The notes under the pieces: generated by a model
The model's input: only the letters and a program-made list of their open reading frames with translations
Databases searched by the model: none
What the model was told of the DNA's origin: nothing
Assembly: GCF_900172355.1 (NCBI RefSeq)
Contig: NZ_FWFZ01000017.1
Coordinates: 27,837-91,836, forward strand
Length of the DNA stretch: 64,000 nt
From: Roseisalinus antarcticus
GTDB lineage: Bacteria > Pseudomonadota > Alphaproteobacteria > Rhodobacterales > Rhodobacteraceae
Direction: 5' to 3'
Made by a program: the position numbers and the translations under genes
In this document: piece after piece, positions 7,515 to 17,000 of the stretch
Layout: every line of letters begins with the position of its first letter
How positions within the stretch are numbered: position 1 is the stretch's first letter

Positions 7515-9731
7515 TCAGGCCGCCGCGTCGCGGCGGACCGTGCGCGGGTTGGCGGCCGCCCGGGCATAGGCCTCGTAGGATTCGCCGTATTGCGCGACCC
7601 GCGACAGGTCGGCCGCGTTCAGCGCCAGCCCCACGGGCGCCTCGGAATCCAGCCGTTTCATCGCCTCCACCACCATCTCTCGCGGGGTCTCGTTCCAGCG
7701 GACGACAAAGCCGACCACGTCGCTGACCCGGGCCAGGATAGAGGCGTCGGCCATGTTCGCCACCGGCGGCGCGTCGATGATGATCAGGTCATAGGTCTGA
7801 CGCGCGGCTTCCAGATATCGCGCGAGCGACTTTCCCGCGAGCAGATCGGACGGGCTGCGGGCGCCGCGGCCGGCGGGCAGCACGTCGAGGCCTCCGCCCA
7901 GGTTGCGTTCGCGGAAACCGTAGCCATCGCCGCTCAGCAACTCGGACAGGCCGCTGTCGTCGCTCATCTGAAGCAGCTGGGACAGCTTGGCTCGGCGCAG
8001 GTCCGCGTCGATCAGCAGCACGTCCAGCCCGGCGACCAGCGCGGAGCCGGCCATGGCGCGGGCCATGGTGGTCTTGCCGTCGCCCGGCCCGGAGGAGGTG
8101 ATGGTGATCACCTGCGTTCCGGTCTCGCCCGACAATTCCGTCAACTCGTGCCGGAAGGTCCGGATCGATTCCGAATAGGCGGACATCGGATCGTCCATGG
8201 TCATCTCGAAGGCCTTGGCGGGCGACCCGATCCGCGGCACGCAGGCCATCACCGGCAGGCCGACCGCCCGCTGAAGCTGTCCCACGGTCATGAAGCCGGT
8301 CAGCATCGCCTCGCGCAAAAGGCCGATCAGCCCGCCCAGCATGGCGCCAAGGATCAGCCCGAAGAGGACGAGAACCTGGGATTTGGGCGCAAAGGGCAGG
8401 CTGGGGACGGAGGCGGCGTCGATGATCTCGACCCCGCTGGCCAGGAAGCTGAGGTTCTCCTCGGCCAGGCCCGAGCTGCCGAGATAGCGTTCATAGAGGG
8501 CGCGGTAGGCCTCGGCGCGGCGCTCGAGCTCGCGCAGCTCGACGCTGGAGCGGCTGGCGTCGCCGGATTGTCCGCCGGCCTCGCGCAGGGCTTCGCTCAC
8601 AAGCTGTTCGCGGGCCTCGAGCGTTTCCACCTCGTTCGCCATGACCTCGACGATGCGGGTCACCTCCGTGCTGAGCTGCGCCTCGATCGCGGCCCGCTCG
8701 TCGCGGATGCCGGCCAGGCGCGGGTTGTTGCCCTGCCCCGCGAGCTCGGCCTCGCGCCGCTGCAGGTCCAGCAGGGCCGTGCGCAGGGCGTTCACGATAT
8801 CCGATTGCTGCACTTCCGGCAGGGACTGGATGTCGCCGCCGCCGTTCAGGATCTCGACCGCGCGGGCATAGGCCGCGCGGCGCTGGGCCAGTTCGGCACG
8901 GGTGCGGAACAGCTCGGCATTGAATTCGTTCAGCTGCTGTTCGCCGAGAGAGGTGCCCTGGGCGCCGGTCAGCAGGTTGTTCTCGATCCGGAAGGCGGCG
9001 ACGGCGTCCTCCGCCTCGGTCAGCTGGCGGCGCAGCTCCAACATCCGGTCATCCAGCCATCCGGCCACGCGCGTCGCACGGCCGATCTGCGCTGCCTCGC
9101 GGTTCATGGCGAAGGCGGTGCCGACCGCATCGGCCACCCGGGCCGACAGCCGGCCGCCATCGGTGACGACGGAAATCGAGATGATGTTGGTGTCGCCCTC
9201 GCGGTCGACGGTCATCGCGGAATCGAGTGTCCGCACGGCATAGGCCTCTTCCGGCGTCAGACCGGACAGGTCCGGATCCGCCGGCGCCACGCGCGGCGGC
9301 CGGATCATCGCCTTGAGCTCGGCGATCTTCTGCGCGGCCCAGCTGCGGGGCTGGCGCTGGAAAAACGGTTCTTCGGTCAGGTTCGCCAGGGCGACCGCAT
9401 CGCGCAGGATCTCGTTCGACTCGATGATATAGACCTGCCCGTCGACGAAGGCGTCGCGGGCGCCGCCCTCCTGGGCCTCTGCCTCCAGCGAGGAGGCGCC
9501 GATCTCGTCCACCATCAGCAGCAGCTTGCTGCGATAGCGATCCTCGAGGTTCATGACGGCGAAGACCGCGAGCGCGAGCCCGACCAGCGCACCGAGGCAG
9601 ATGACAAGATAGCGGCGGCGCAGGAACCGGAAGGCGCCCCGCAGCAGATCCGACAGGGCGGGTTCGGCCTCGGCCATTGCACCGCCGGCCGGCAGCCCCA
9701 CTTCCCGCGAATTTCTGTCAAATCGTCTCAA
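7515..9731 (-). CDS. Polysaccharide co-polymerase with tyrosine autokinase domain, Wzc/ExoP-like (738 aa)
   Basis: Controls chain length and export of Wzy-made polymer from the inner membrane. A first membrane helix lies at about 42-60, then a long periplasmic coiled-coil Wzz/GNVR region, then a second helix at about 450-470 (VLVLFGLILGAMLGGLIGLL). The cytoplasmic BY-kinase domain has Walker A at about 544 (SSGPGDGKTT), Walker A' at about 572 (LLIDADLRR) and Walker B at about 649 (LIIIDAPPV). A short C-terminal tyrosine cluster (QYGESYEAY, about 712) is the expected autophosphorylation tail. The start could be the TTG at 9731, overlapping the upstream stop by 4 bp, or the ATG at 9677. Confidence 0.88.
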   Translation of the reverse strand: MRRFDRNSREVGLPAGGAMAEAEPALSDLLRGAFRFLRRRYLVICLGALVGLALAVFAVMNLEDRYRSKLLLMVDEIGASSLEAEAQEGGARDAFVDGQVYIIESNEILRDAVALANLTEEPFFQRQPRSWAAQKIAELKAMIRPPRVAPADPDLSGLTPEEAYAVRTLDSAMTVDREGDTNIISISVVTDGGRLSARVADAVGTAFAMNREAAQIGRATRVAGWLDDRMLELRRQLTEAEDAVAAFRIENNLLTGAQGTSLGEQQLNEFNAELFRTRAELAQRRAAYARAVEILNGGGDIQSLPEVQQSDIVNALRTALLDLQRREAELAGQGNNPRLAGIRDERAAIEAQLSTEVTRIVEVMANEVETLEAREQLVSEALREAGGQSGDASRSSVELRELERRAEAYRALYERYLGSSGLAEENLSFLASGVEIIDAASVPSLPFAPKSQVLVLFGLILGAMLGGLIGLLREAMLTGFMTVGQLQRAVGLPVMACVPRIGSPAKAFEMTMDDPMSAYSESIRTFRHELTELSGETGTQVITITSSGPGDGKTTMARAMAGSALVAGLDVLLIDADLRRAKLSQLLQMSDDSGLSELLSGDGYGFRERNLGGGLDVLPAGRGARSPSDLLAGKSLARYLEAARQTYDLIIIDAPPVANMADASILARVSDVVGFVVRWNETPREMVVEAMKRLDSEAPVGLALNAADLSRVAQYGESYEAYARAAANPRTVRRDAAA

Positions 9732-10441
9732 TTACCGGCTCGCTTCACCATGACCAAAAGCGTTCTTAGCACGATCGAGGCGTCGCGCAGCAAGGTAATC
9801 GACTGCACGTAGGCCATGTCCATGCGGACACGCTCGTCGTAGGGGACGGCATCGCTGCGCCCGCTGACCTGCCACAATCCGGTCACACCGGGGCGGACCG
9901 ACAGCAGCCGGCGCGCGGCGCGGCCATAATGCAGCTCGATTTCCTCCTCGGTGACGGGACGCGGGCCGACGATGCTCATGTCGCCGCGCAGGACGTTCCA
10001 CAATTGCGGCAGCTCATCGAGGCTGGTCGCGCGGATGAACCGGCCGAACCGGGTGATCCGCGGATCGTTCGTCAGCTTGCGATTGAAGGCCCATTCCGCC
10101 GCGGCAGCGGGATCGGCTGCAAGGACCGCGGCCAGACGCTCCGGCGCGTCGGGAACCATGCTGCGGAACTTGTAGCAATAGAACATGCGCCCATGCCGCC
10201 CGACCCGGGTCTGGGCGTAGAATGGCGACGATCCATCGCTTGCAACGAGGACCATCAGCACCAGCATGACCGGAAACGCCACGGGAAAGATCAGGATCAC
10301 GAGGGCCAGGTCCAGGACACGTTTGAACAATTTCTGATAGTCAAACCGGTGTCTGGCTGTCGGCCTGGAGCGAAAGCCCCGGCCACCTTCCTCTGCGATT
10401 GACATCTGTCCCGTATCCCCGCGTCTCAGATTGGAATGCAA
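9728..10441 (-). CDS. Undecaprenyl-phosphate sugar-phosphate transferase, ExoY/WbaP type (237 aa)
   Basis: Starts repeat-unit assembly by moving a sugar-1-phosphate from a UDP-sugar to undecaprenyl phosphate at the inner membrane. One hydrophobic stretch at about 42-68 (VLDLALVILIFPVAFPVML) anchors it. The catalytic core has the family motifs YKFRSM, RFIRATSLDELPQLWNVL and GDMSIVGPRP at about 90-160, then PGVTGLWQVSGRS. ATGs at 10441 and 10405 are both possible starts. It is the first gene of the leftward unit exoY-like, co-polymerase, Wzy, with its promoter in the AT-richer divergent region 10442-10717. Confidence 0.88.
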   Translation of the reverse strand: MHSNLRRGDTGQMSIAEEGGRGFRSRPTARHRFDYQKLFKRVLDLALVILIFPVAFPVMLVLMVLVASDGSSPFYAQTRVGRHGRMFYCYKFRSMVPDAPERLAAVLAADPAAAAEWAFNRKLTNDPRITRFGRFIRATSLDELPQLWNVLRGDMSIVGPRPVTEEEIELHYGRAARRLLSVRPGVTGLWQVSGRSDAVPYDERVRMDMAYVQSITLLRDASIVLRTLLVMVKRAGN

Positions 10442-10508
10442 GCTGACCCGATTGCGGAATCACCCCGTGACGCCGTCGCCGAATTCTCATGCACTCACCA
10501 CATTTATG

Positions 10509-10534
10509 ACAAATTTGTAACGCCGTTTCGGCGT
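10509..10534. promoter_or_regulatory. Two adjacent palindromes in divergent promoter region
   Basis: ACAAATTTGT (10509-10518) is a perfect 10-bp palindrome. ACGCCGtttCGGCGT (10520-10534) is a perfect 6-bp inverted repeat with a 3-nt loop. Both lie in the unusually AT-rich stretch between the divergent sugar-phosphate transferase (10441) and glycosyltransferase (10718) genes. This is a reasonable place for a regulator site controlling polysaccharide output. No regulator gene is nearby. Confidence 0.4.
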
Positions 10535-10717
10535 ATGTCAGAGAAAGACGGGACCAAATCGCGGCAACACATTGTTTCCAAAATATGTCTGTCCCATGCA
10601 CGGTCTACGCTGCGCCGCGGCACGCACCGCGCGGATCCTGGCAGTGGTGTCGAGTGACGGGAGATCTGTATGGCTTCTTTTTTCGCAAGACCCACAGGCC
10701 ATTGAAAAGGAACGGTA

Positions 10718-11785
10718 ATGCGGATCCTCAATCTGTGCGAAACAGCGAAAGGCGGTGTCGGCATCTATCAGCGCCACGTCGCGGCACTTTCGTCGCGCGG
10801 TTTCGAGGTCCACCACCTCGTGCCCGACAGTGACGCGGACTTCCTCGGAGCCGATCTGAGGCTGGAAACATTTCGGCGCAAAAGCAGGGGATTAGGTGCG
10901 ATCCGGGAAATGCTCTCGCGATTCGAGTCGCTGCTCGAATCGCTGGATCCCGATGTCGTCTTCTTCCACAGCACCTTCGCACTCGCCGCGCTGGCGCGGA
11001 TGCGGATGCGGGGCGACAGGCGTCCGGCCATCTACTGCCCGCACAGCTGGGCGATCGCGACCTGTGGCCGCTACGATCCCAAGCGCCCGGTCGTGCGCCT
11101 GATCGAGGGCCGCCTGGCCGGGCTGGCCGACCGGATCCTGTGCGTCTCGCAGAACGATCGCGACATCGCGCAGCGGCTGGGCTATCGCGGCACCTTCTCC
11201 GTCATCGAGAACGCCGCGCCAGAGCCGAACCCGAATGCCGTCGACACGCTCTTTGCCGACGACCCGGACAATCTGCAACTGCTCTTCATCGGGCGGCTGG
11301 ACCGGCAGAAGGGCTTCGACATCCTGTTCGACGCCATGCGCTATACCGCGCGGGACGATCTGCGCCTGCACGTGGTGGGCGACGAGGTTCGCCACGACGG
11401 GTCGACGATCTGGATGTCGCGCCGGGCGATCCCGGTGGGCTGGATCGGGCAGGACGAGATCGACAGCTGGTATCGCTCGGCCGATGCGCTGATCGTGCCC
11501 TCGCGCTGGGAGGGGTTGCCGCTGGTGGTGCCCGAGGCGCTGCGCAACGGCACCCCCGTCATCGTCGCCCGGCGCAGCGGCATGGAAAAGCTGATCACGC
11601 CGGGCGTTTCGGGCGAGGTCTTCGACCTGGACCGGGAATCCCTGGCCACCTGCCTCCACGATCTCGACAAGGCGAGGCTGCGCGCCATGCGACCCGCCGC
11701 CCGCGCCGCCTATGAGGACCGGTTCACCATCGACCGGATGCTGGACCAGCTGGCCACGATGATCCGCGACGTGGCGGCGAAATGA
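10718..11785 (+). CDS. Glycosyltransferase family 4-type (355 aa)
   Basis: GT-B glycosyltransferase. The N-terminus has MRILNLCETAKGGVGIYQRH, the glycine-rich acceptor-side loop of GT4 enzymes. The C-terminal donor site includes LLFIGRLDRQKGFDIL at about 189-204 and SRWEGLPLVVPEALRNGTPV at about 261-280, with the EGLPL...E pattern expected for the nucleotide-sugar site. A good ribosome-binding site (AAAGGAA) precedes the ATG at 10718. The stop overlaps the next sulfotransferase start by 4 bp, so this transferase and that sulfotransferase are made together, perhaps for the same sugar. Confidence 0.88.
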   Translation: MRILNLCETAKGGVGIYQRHVAALSSRGFEVHHLVPDSDADFLGADLRLETFRRKSRGLGAIREMLSRFESLLESLDPDVVFFHSTFALAALARMRMRGDRRPAIYCPHSWAIATCGRYDPKRPVVRLIEGRLAGLADRILCVSQNDRDIAQRLGYRGTFSVIENAAPEPNPNAVDTLFADDPDNLQLLFIGRLDRQKGFDILFDAMRYTARDDLRLHVVGDEVRHDGSTIWMSRRAIPVGWIGQDEIDSWYRSADALIVPSRWEGLPLVVPEALRNGTPVIVARRSGMEKLITPGVSGEVFDLDRESLATCLHDLDKARLRAMRPAARAAYEDRFTIDRMLDQLATMIRDVAAK

Positions 11786-12732
11786 CCGAAGACCTGTCCT
11801 GGCTGCCCGACCTTTTCGTCGCGGGGGTGCCCAAGGCCGGCACCTCGTCGGTTCATCGCTGGATCGCGGATCACCCCGGGGCGCTCGGCTCCGCCGAGAA
11901 GGAGACCTGCTTTTTCGCCGATACCGACAGCCACATCTACCGGCCGGGGGCCAATGTGCGCGGCGGATGGGCGGCCTATCGCCCCCAGTTCGCCCTGCCC
12001 GAGGGGCCGCGGCCGCGGGTGATCTTCGAATCCACCCCCTCCTACATTTACCAGCGGACCGCGCTGGACGAGATCCCGTCCCTGCCCGGCACGCCGCGCT
12101 GCCTGTTCATCCTGCGCGAGCCGGCGGACCAGATCCGCTCGATCTATCGCTATTTCCGGAACAACTGGACCTTTATCCCGGCCGAGATGAGCTTTGCCGC
12201 CTATCTCGATGCCATCCGCGCTGGCAGCCACGACTTCGGCGGCAACGAGCTTGCGCAGGACGCGCTGCGCAATGCCCGCTATCTGCCGCACCTGCAGGCC
12301 TGGCGCGAGAGGCTGGGGACCGAACGGATGATGGTGCGCAGTTTCGACGCGCTCCGCGCCGATCCGCGCGGCCTGATGCGCGAGGTCGCCAGTTGGGCCG
12401 GGCTCGACCCCGCGTTCTACGACGACTACGATTTCCCCTCCGAGAACGAGACCTACGTGCCCCGGTCCCGGGCCCTGCATCGCCTGAATGTCGCGGTGCG
12501 GGCGCGGCTGCCCAGGGGGGCGATCTACCGGTCCTTGCGCGGGCTCTATCGCGGGCTCAACACCGAGAGCGGCCGCACCGCCGGCCAGCCCGACGCGGAG
12601 GAGGCGGAGACGCTGGCCGCGCTGCGGGCGTCCTTCGCCGCCGACAACCTCGCGCTCGCGCGGGCGTTCGATCTGGACCTGCCGGGCTGGGCGATGCCGC
12701 CCGCCGATCAGCCGGCCAGCACCGTCCCGTAG
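11782..12732 (+). CDS. Sulfotransferase domain protein (316 aa)
   Basis: Second PAPS-dependent sulfotransferase of the locus. The 5'-phosphosulfate loop is VAGVPKAGTSSVHRW at about 13-27. The 3'-phosphate motif is FILREPADQIRSIYRYF at about 109-125, with a catalytic-base-type HPGALGSAEKETCFF region between them. It is only distantly similar to the one at 43-906, so the two probably sulfate different positions or sugars. It starts inside the glycosyltransferase stop (ATGA). Its last 25 bp overlap the convergent glycosyltransferase. Confidence 0.82.
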   Translation: MTEDLSWLPDLFVAGVPKAGTSSVHRWIADHPGALGSAEKETCFFADTDSHIYRPGANVRGGWAAYRPQFALPEGPRPRVIFESTPSYIYQRTALDEIPSLPGTPRCLFILREPADQIRSIYRYFRNNWTFIPAEMSFAAYLDAIRAGSHDFGGNELAQDALRNARYLPHLQAWRERLGTERMMVRSFDALRADPRGLMREVASWAGLDPAFYDDYDFPSENETYVPRSRALHRLNVAVRARLPRGAIYRSLRGLYRGLNTESGRTAGQPDAEEAETLAALRASFAADNLALARAFDLDLPGWAMPPADQPASTVP

Positions 12733-13922
12733 ACCTCATGCAGGCGGGCGAGATGCGCCTCGGGCGAGACCCGCGCGGCGAGATCCCCGCTCTCGAACGA
12801 CCCGAGCGCCGGCAACCGGCGCAGCGCCTTCTCCAGCGCGGTCTGGGTCGGCGCCGCGTAGACCAGCCCGTTCTCGCCGTCGCGCACCTCTTCGGCCGCG
12901 GCGCTCCAGCTGCCGCAGATCACCGGGATCCCGCGCAGCAGCGCCTCGATCGGAACCAGGGGCTGGCCCTCGTACCAGAGGCTGGGAAAGACCAGCGCCC
13001 GCGCTTCGCCCAGGCGCTGCTGGACCGCGTCATGGGTCAACCAGCCGGTGATCTCTGCCTCCGGGTTGGCGGCGCGGATCGCCTCCGCTTCGGGGCCCTC
13101 GCCGATGAAGAGCACCGGCAGATCCACCGCCTTCGCCGCCCGGGCCAGCATCAGTGCGCCCTTCTCCGGCGACAGGCGCCCGACGAAGACGAGCTTGCGG
13201 TTGTCCCCGGCCGCGACCGGCGCCCCGCCCGCCTTGATCGGGTTCGACACCCGGTGCAGCCGCGCGGCCTCGGGCAGCCAGGGCGTCATCGCCCGGCGCT
13301 GGGTTTCCGAGATATAGATGATGTCGCGCAGGCCGCGCGGCAGGGCCCCCGGCCCCGCCCCAACCGCCCCGCGCACCACCCGCCACGCCTTGTGCGACGC
13401 GGCGCGGACGTCGCAATGGGTGGTCAGGCAGGACAGGCCCAGCGGCCGCCGCGTGCAGATCTCCTGCCGCTGGTAATCGTAGAAACCGCCGTTCGGGCAG
13501 GCCAGGAAATATTCGTGCATCGTGTAGACGCAGCGCAGCGGCCCGCCCGCAAGCACCCGCCCCACCGAGGGGGACAGGGCCTTCGCATGGCCGTGGCAAT
13601 GCAGCACCGTCCGGGCGGGGTCGTGCCGCGCGGCCTCTGCGCGCAGGGCGGCCAGCGCCTGGCGGTTCCAGATTCCGTTGGCCATCGCCCGCAGCCGGCT
13701 CGGGTCGTCGAGAATGGTGCGTTGATCCAGGCAGACCACGCGGATCCCCGGATGCGCCAGCTCCGGCGCGACGGGGCCGCAGGCGGCAAAGAACGTCACC
13801 CCGGTGCCGGCCTCGGCCAGCAGGCGCGCGTTGTCGATGGCGACCTTGGCCTGCCCGCCGGTGACGGAGGCGAAATCCCCCACGATCAGCACGTGATCCG
13901 GGGACGGAGCTGTGGGCGTCAT
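12708..13922 (-). CDS. Glycosyltransferase family 4-type (404 aa)
   Basis: GT-B-fold glycosyltransferase on the opposite strand. Near the N-terminus FASVTGGQAKVAIDNA (about 18-33) is the GT4 acceptor-side loop. KLVFVGRLSPEKGALML (about 241-257) opens the donor domain. SLWYEGQPLVPIEALLRGIP (about 311-330) carries the usual EGxP...E motif. The middle holds a cysteine-bearing stretch (CPNGGFYDYQRQEICTRRPL) typical of some GT4 proteins. Transcription is toward the sulfotransferase, with a 25-bp tail-to-tail overlap. Confidence 0.83.
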   Translation of the reverse strand: MTPTAPSPDHVLIVGDFASVTGGQAKVAIDNARLLAEAGTGVTFFAACGPVAPELAHPGIRVVCLDQRTILDDPSRLRAMANGIWNRQALAALRAEAARHDPARTVLHCHGHAKALSPSVGRVLAGGPLRCVYTMHEYFLACPNGGFYDYQRQEICTRRPLGLSCLTTHCDVRAASHKAWRVVRGAVGAGPGALPRGLRDIIYISETQRRAMTPWLPEAARLHRVSNPIKAGGAPVAAGDNRKLVFVGRLSPEKGALMLARAAKAVDLPVLFIGEGPEAEAIRAANPEAEITGWLTHDAVQQRLGEARALVFPSLWYEGQPLVPIEALLRGIPVICGSWSAAAEEVRDGENGLVYAAPTQTALEKALRRLPALGSFESGDLAARVSPEAHLARLHEVYGTVLAG

Positions 13923-14049
13923 GTCGACCTCCGTCGCTGATCCGGCCTGATCCCGGGATAGGACCGCCCCGCGCCGGGCGCAACGCCACGCGCCGCGGCG
14001 CCCCGGCCCGGCCCGCGCCCGGACGGCCGCTTGCGAGTCGGGCGCGGGT

Positions 14050-17000
14050 TCAACCTATGGCACCGGACCAGAAATCGTCATCCACGAAATCGCCGAGCGC
14101 CCGGCCCAGAAGCACGATCTTCGAGCCGTCGGCGAAGCTCGCCAAAAGGTCCCCGCCCACCGCCGACGCAACGGCGCCGAACCCCGCGACGTCGAAGATG
14201 CCGTAGGCGCTGAGGTCGAGCACGTCGCCGCCCGCCGCCCCGGCCTCGAAATCGGCGACGATGTCCACGCCGTCGCCGGGCCGGAAGATGAACAGGTCCG
14301 CGTCCTCGCCGCCGATCAGCATGTCGTCGCCCGCATTGCCTGTCAGCGTGTCGTTGCCCGCCACGCCCCAGAGGTAATCGGCATCCGCCCCCCCGGTCAG
14401 CACGTCATTGCCGTCGAAGGATTGCGGGGTCACGCCCTCCGGCGCGTCGACCGAGAAGGAATCGATCAGCAGCCCGGTCTCGTCGTAGAATTCCACCAGC
14501 AGCCCGTCGTCGGTCACCGACACGGCATTGGCCCCGAGGTCGTCGTCGAACCCGCCGAGCCCGGTGACCACGTAGGTCAGCTCCTTGCCGTCGCCGTTGT
14601 CGTCCCGCGCGATCCGGTAGTAATCGTGATCGTGGCCGGAGAACACGAGGTCCACGCCCGCATCCTCGAAATCCCAGCGCATCGCCGTCTCGCCCGGGTC
14701 CTTCTGCTCGTACGGGGCGTGGTGGAAATAGACCACGTTGAACGTGGCGGTCGACTGGGCGATCGCCTCATAGAACCACTCGGCCTGCGCGGAGGTGGAA
14801 CTTCTGCCGTCGGGCTCCTGGATGTTGCTGTTGAGGTTGAAGAAGTGGATCGAGCCGATCTGGAAGTCGTAATACCGCTCGTTGTCCGGCAGGGTGAAAT
14901 AGTCGAAATATTCCTCCACCGGGCCGTCGGTGTATTCGTGGTTGCCGATGGCGGGAAAGAACCGGTTGATCTCGCTCCCGTCGCCGTAGCTACCCTGGTA
15001 GTTGCCGATGTAATCCGCGTAATGCTGACCCACCGCCTCCTCGTAGCTGAGGCCGAAGTAGTTGTTGTCGCCCACGGTCAGGATGAATTCCGGGTCCCAG
15101 GTGTCGACCAGCGCCGCGACCGCGCGTTCGCCCGAGGCCTTGGCGGTGCCGTAATCGCCGAAGACCGCAAAGCGGAAATGCACGGTGTCGAAAGTCGTCA
15201 CCGCCTGCGGCGCCGGGGTGCCGGCGGCATCGGTGACATTGGCCGTCAGCCTGTATTCGGCACCGTCGGGCAGGGCCTCCAGGTTGACCGGGCCGGTGCT
15301 CCAGGCGCCGCCCGCGACGGCGGCGCTGCCGGTCCAGACCGACGTGCCGCCCGCGTCCAGGATGGCGAGCGCCACCACCTGCCCGTCCTCGATCCCGGCC
15401 GCCGTGCCGCTGAGCACGACCGCGTTGTCCTCGGCATCGTCCAGCACGCTGTCGGTCGTCACCGGGTCGGTGCCCAGATAGGCGCCGCCCATGGTGTATT
15501 CGATGTGCAAGAGCGGGGCGGCGCTGGCGCGGCCCTCGTGGGATTCGGCGATGCGCTCGCCGGTGCCGGTCACCACGAAGGCCATGTCCGACAGTGCCGA
15601 CCAGCCCTCGCGGGCCACCACGTCCTGCACCAGCGCCGCGAGGTTCGGCGTGCGCTGCGCCGCGCCCGCCTCGCCCACGCTGGTCCAGTCCTCGGGCAGC
15701 CAGGCCACCGAAGAGCCCGTCAGCGCCCGCCCCGAGACCGACCCCGCGCCGCTGCCCCAGGCAGCCGCGTCGTCGCTCGCCTCCGCCCGGATCAGCAGCG
15801 AGGCGAACCCGCCCGAGACCTCGTCGACCTGGAACTGGATGTAGGCGTTGGTGATCACCGCCCCCTGCGGCACGTCGATCGCCCCGAAGCGCAGCCCGAC
15901 GGTCTGCGCCCGGGACCCGTCCTGGCCAAGCTCCAGGTCGCTGCTGTCGAGGTAGATGCTGCCGTCGGCGCGCTGCTCGACATCGTCGAGGCCCGAGGCG
16001 ATGCGGGTCTCGAAGGTCACGATCTCGGGCGGCGGCGCGCTCGTGGTCCGGAAGCTGGCGCCGGCCTGCGGCGCGGAATTGCCCGCCGCGTCGGTCACGT
16101 CCGCCGTCAGCTCGTAGCCCGCCCCGTCGGGCAGCGCGCCCAGGTCCGCCGGCGCGCTCGCCCAGACCCCCGAGGCCACCACGGCGCTGCCGGTCCAGAC
16201 CACCGCCCCGCCCGCATCGCGCACCGCGAGCGTCACCACCTGCCCGTCCTCGACCCCGCTCACCGTCCCGCTGAACACCACAGCACCGTCCTCGGTGCCG
16301 TCCACGATCCCGTCCGTCGCCACCGGGTCGATCGCGATCCCGAACAGCCCGTCGTCCAGCGCGATCTGGAACGTCCGGGTGTCGAGGCTGCCGTCCGACG
16401 AGGTCGCCGTCACCGTCAGCGCCAGCATCCCGTCCGGCCCGAAGCTCAGCGTGCCGCTGTCCGAGCGGGTGACCACGCCGGTCACCGGGTCGATCTCGAA
16501 CCGCGCATCCTCGACGCTGTAGCGGACCTCGTCGCCGGGGGTGGCGTCGCTGGCCGAGGCGGTGATCCCCACCGGGGTGCCCGCCGCCGCGTCCAGGGTC
16601 AGCTCGTTGAGGCCGGGGTCGGTGTCGGCCACCGCGTCGAAGGCCACCGGCGCACCGCTGCCGCCCATGGTGTATTCGATGTGCAAGAGCGGGGCGGCGC
16701 TGGCGCGGCCCTCGTGGGATTCGGCGATGCGCTCGCCGGTGCCGGTCACCACGAAGGCCATGTCCGACAGTGCCGACCAGCCCTCGCGGGCCACCACGTC
16801 CTGCACCAGCGCCGCGAGGTTCGGCGTGCGCTGCGCCGCGCCCGCCTCGCCCACGCTGGTCCAGTCCTCGGGCAGCCAGGCCACCGAAGAGCCCGTCAGC
16901 GCCCGCCCCGAGACCGACCCCGCGCCGCTGCCCCAGGCAGCCGCGTCGTCGCTCGCCTCCGCCCGGATCAGCAGCGAGGCGAACCCGCCCGAGACCTCGT

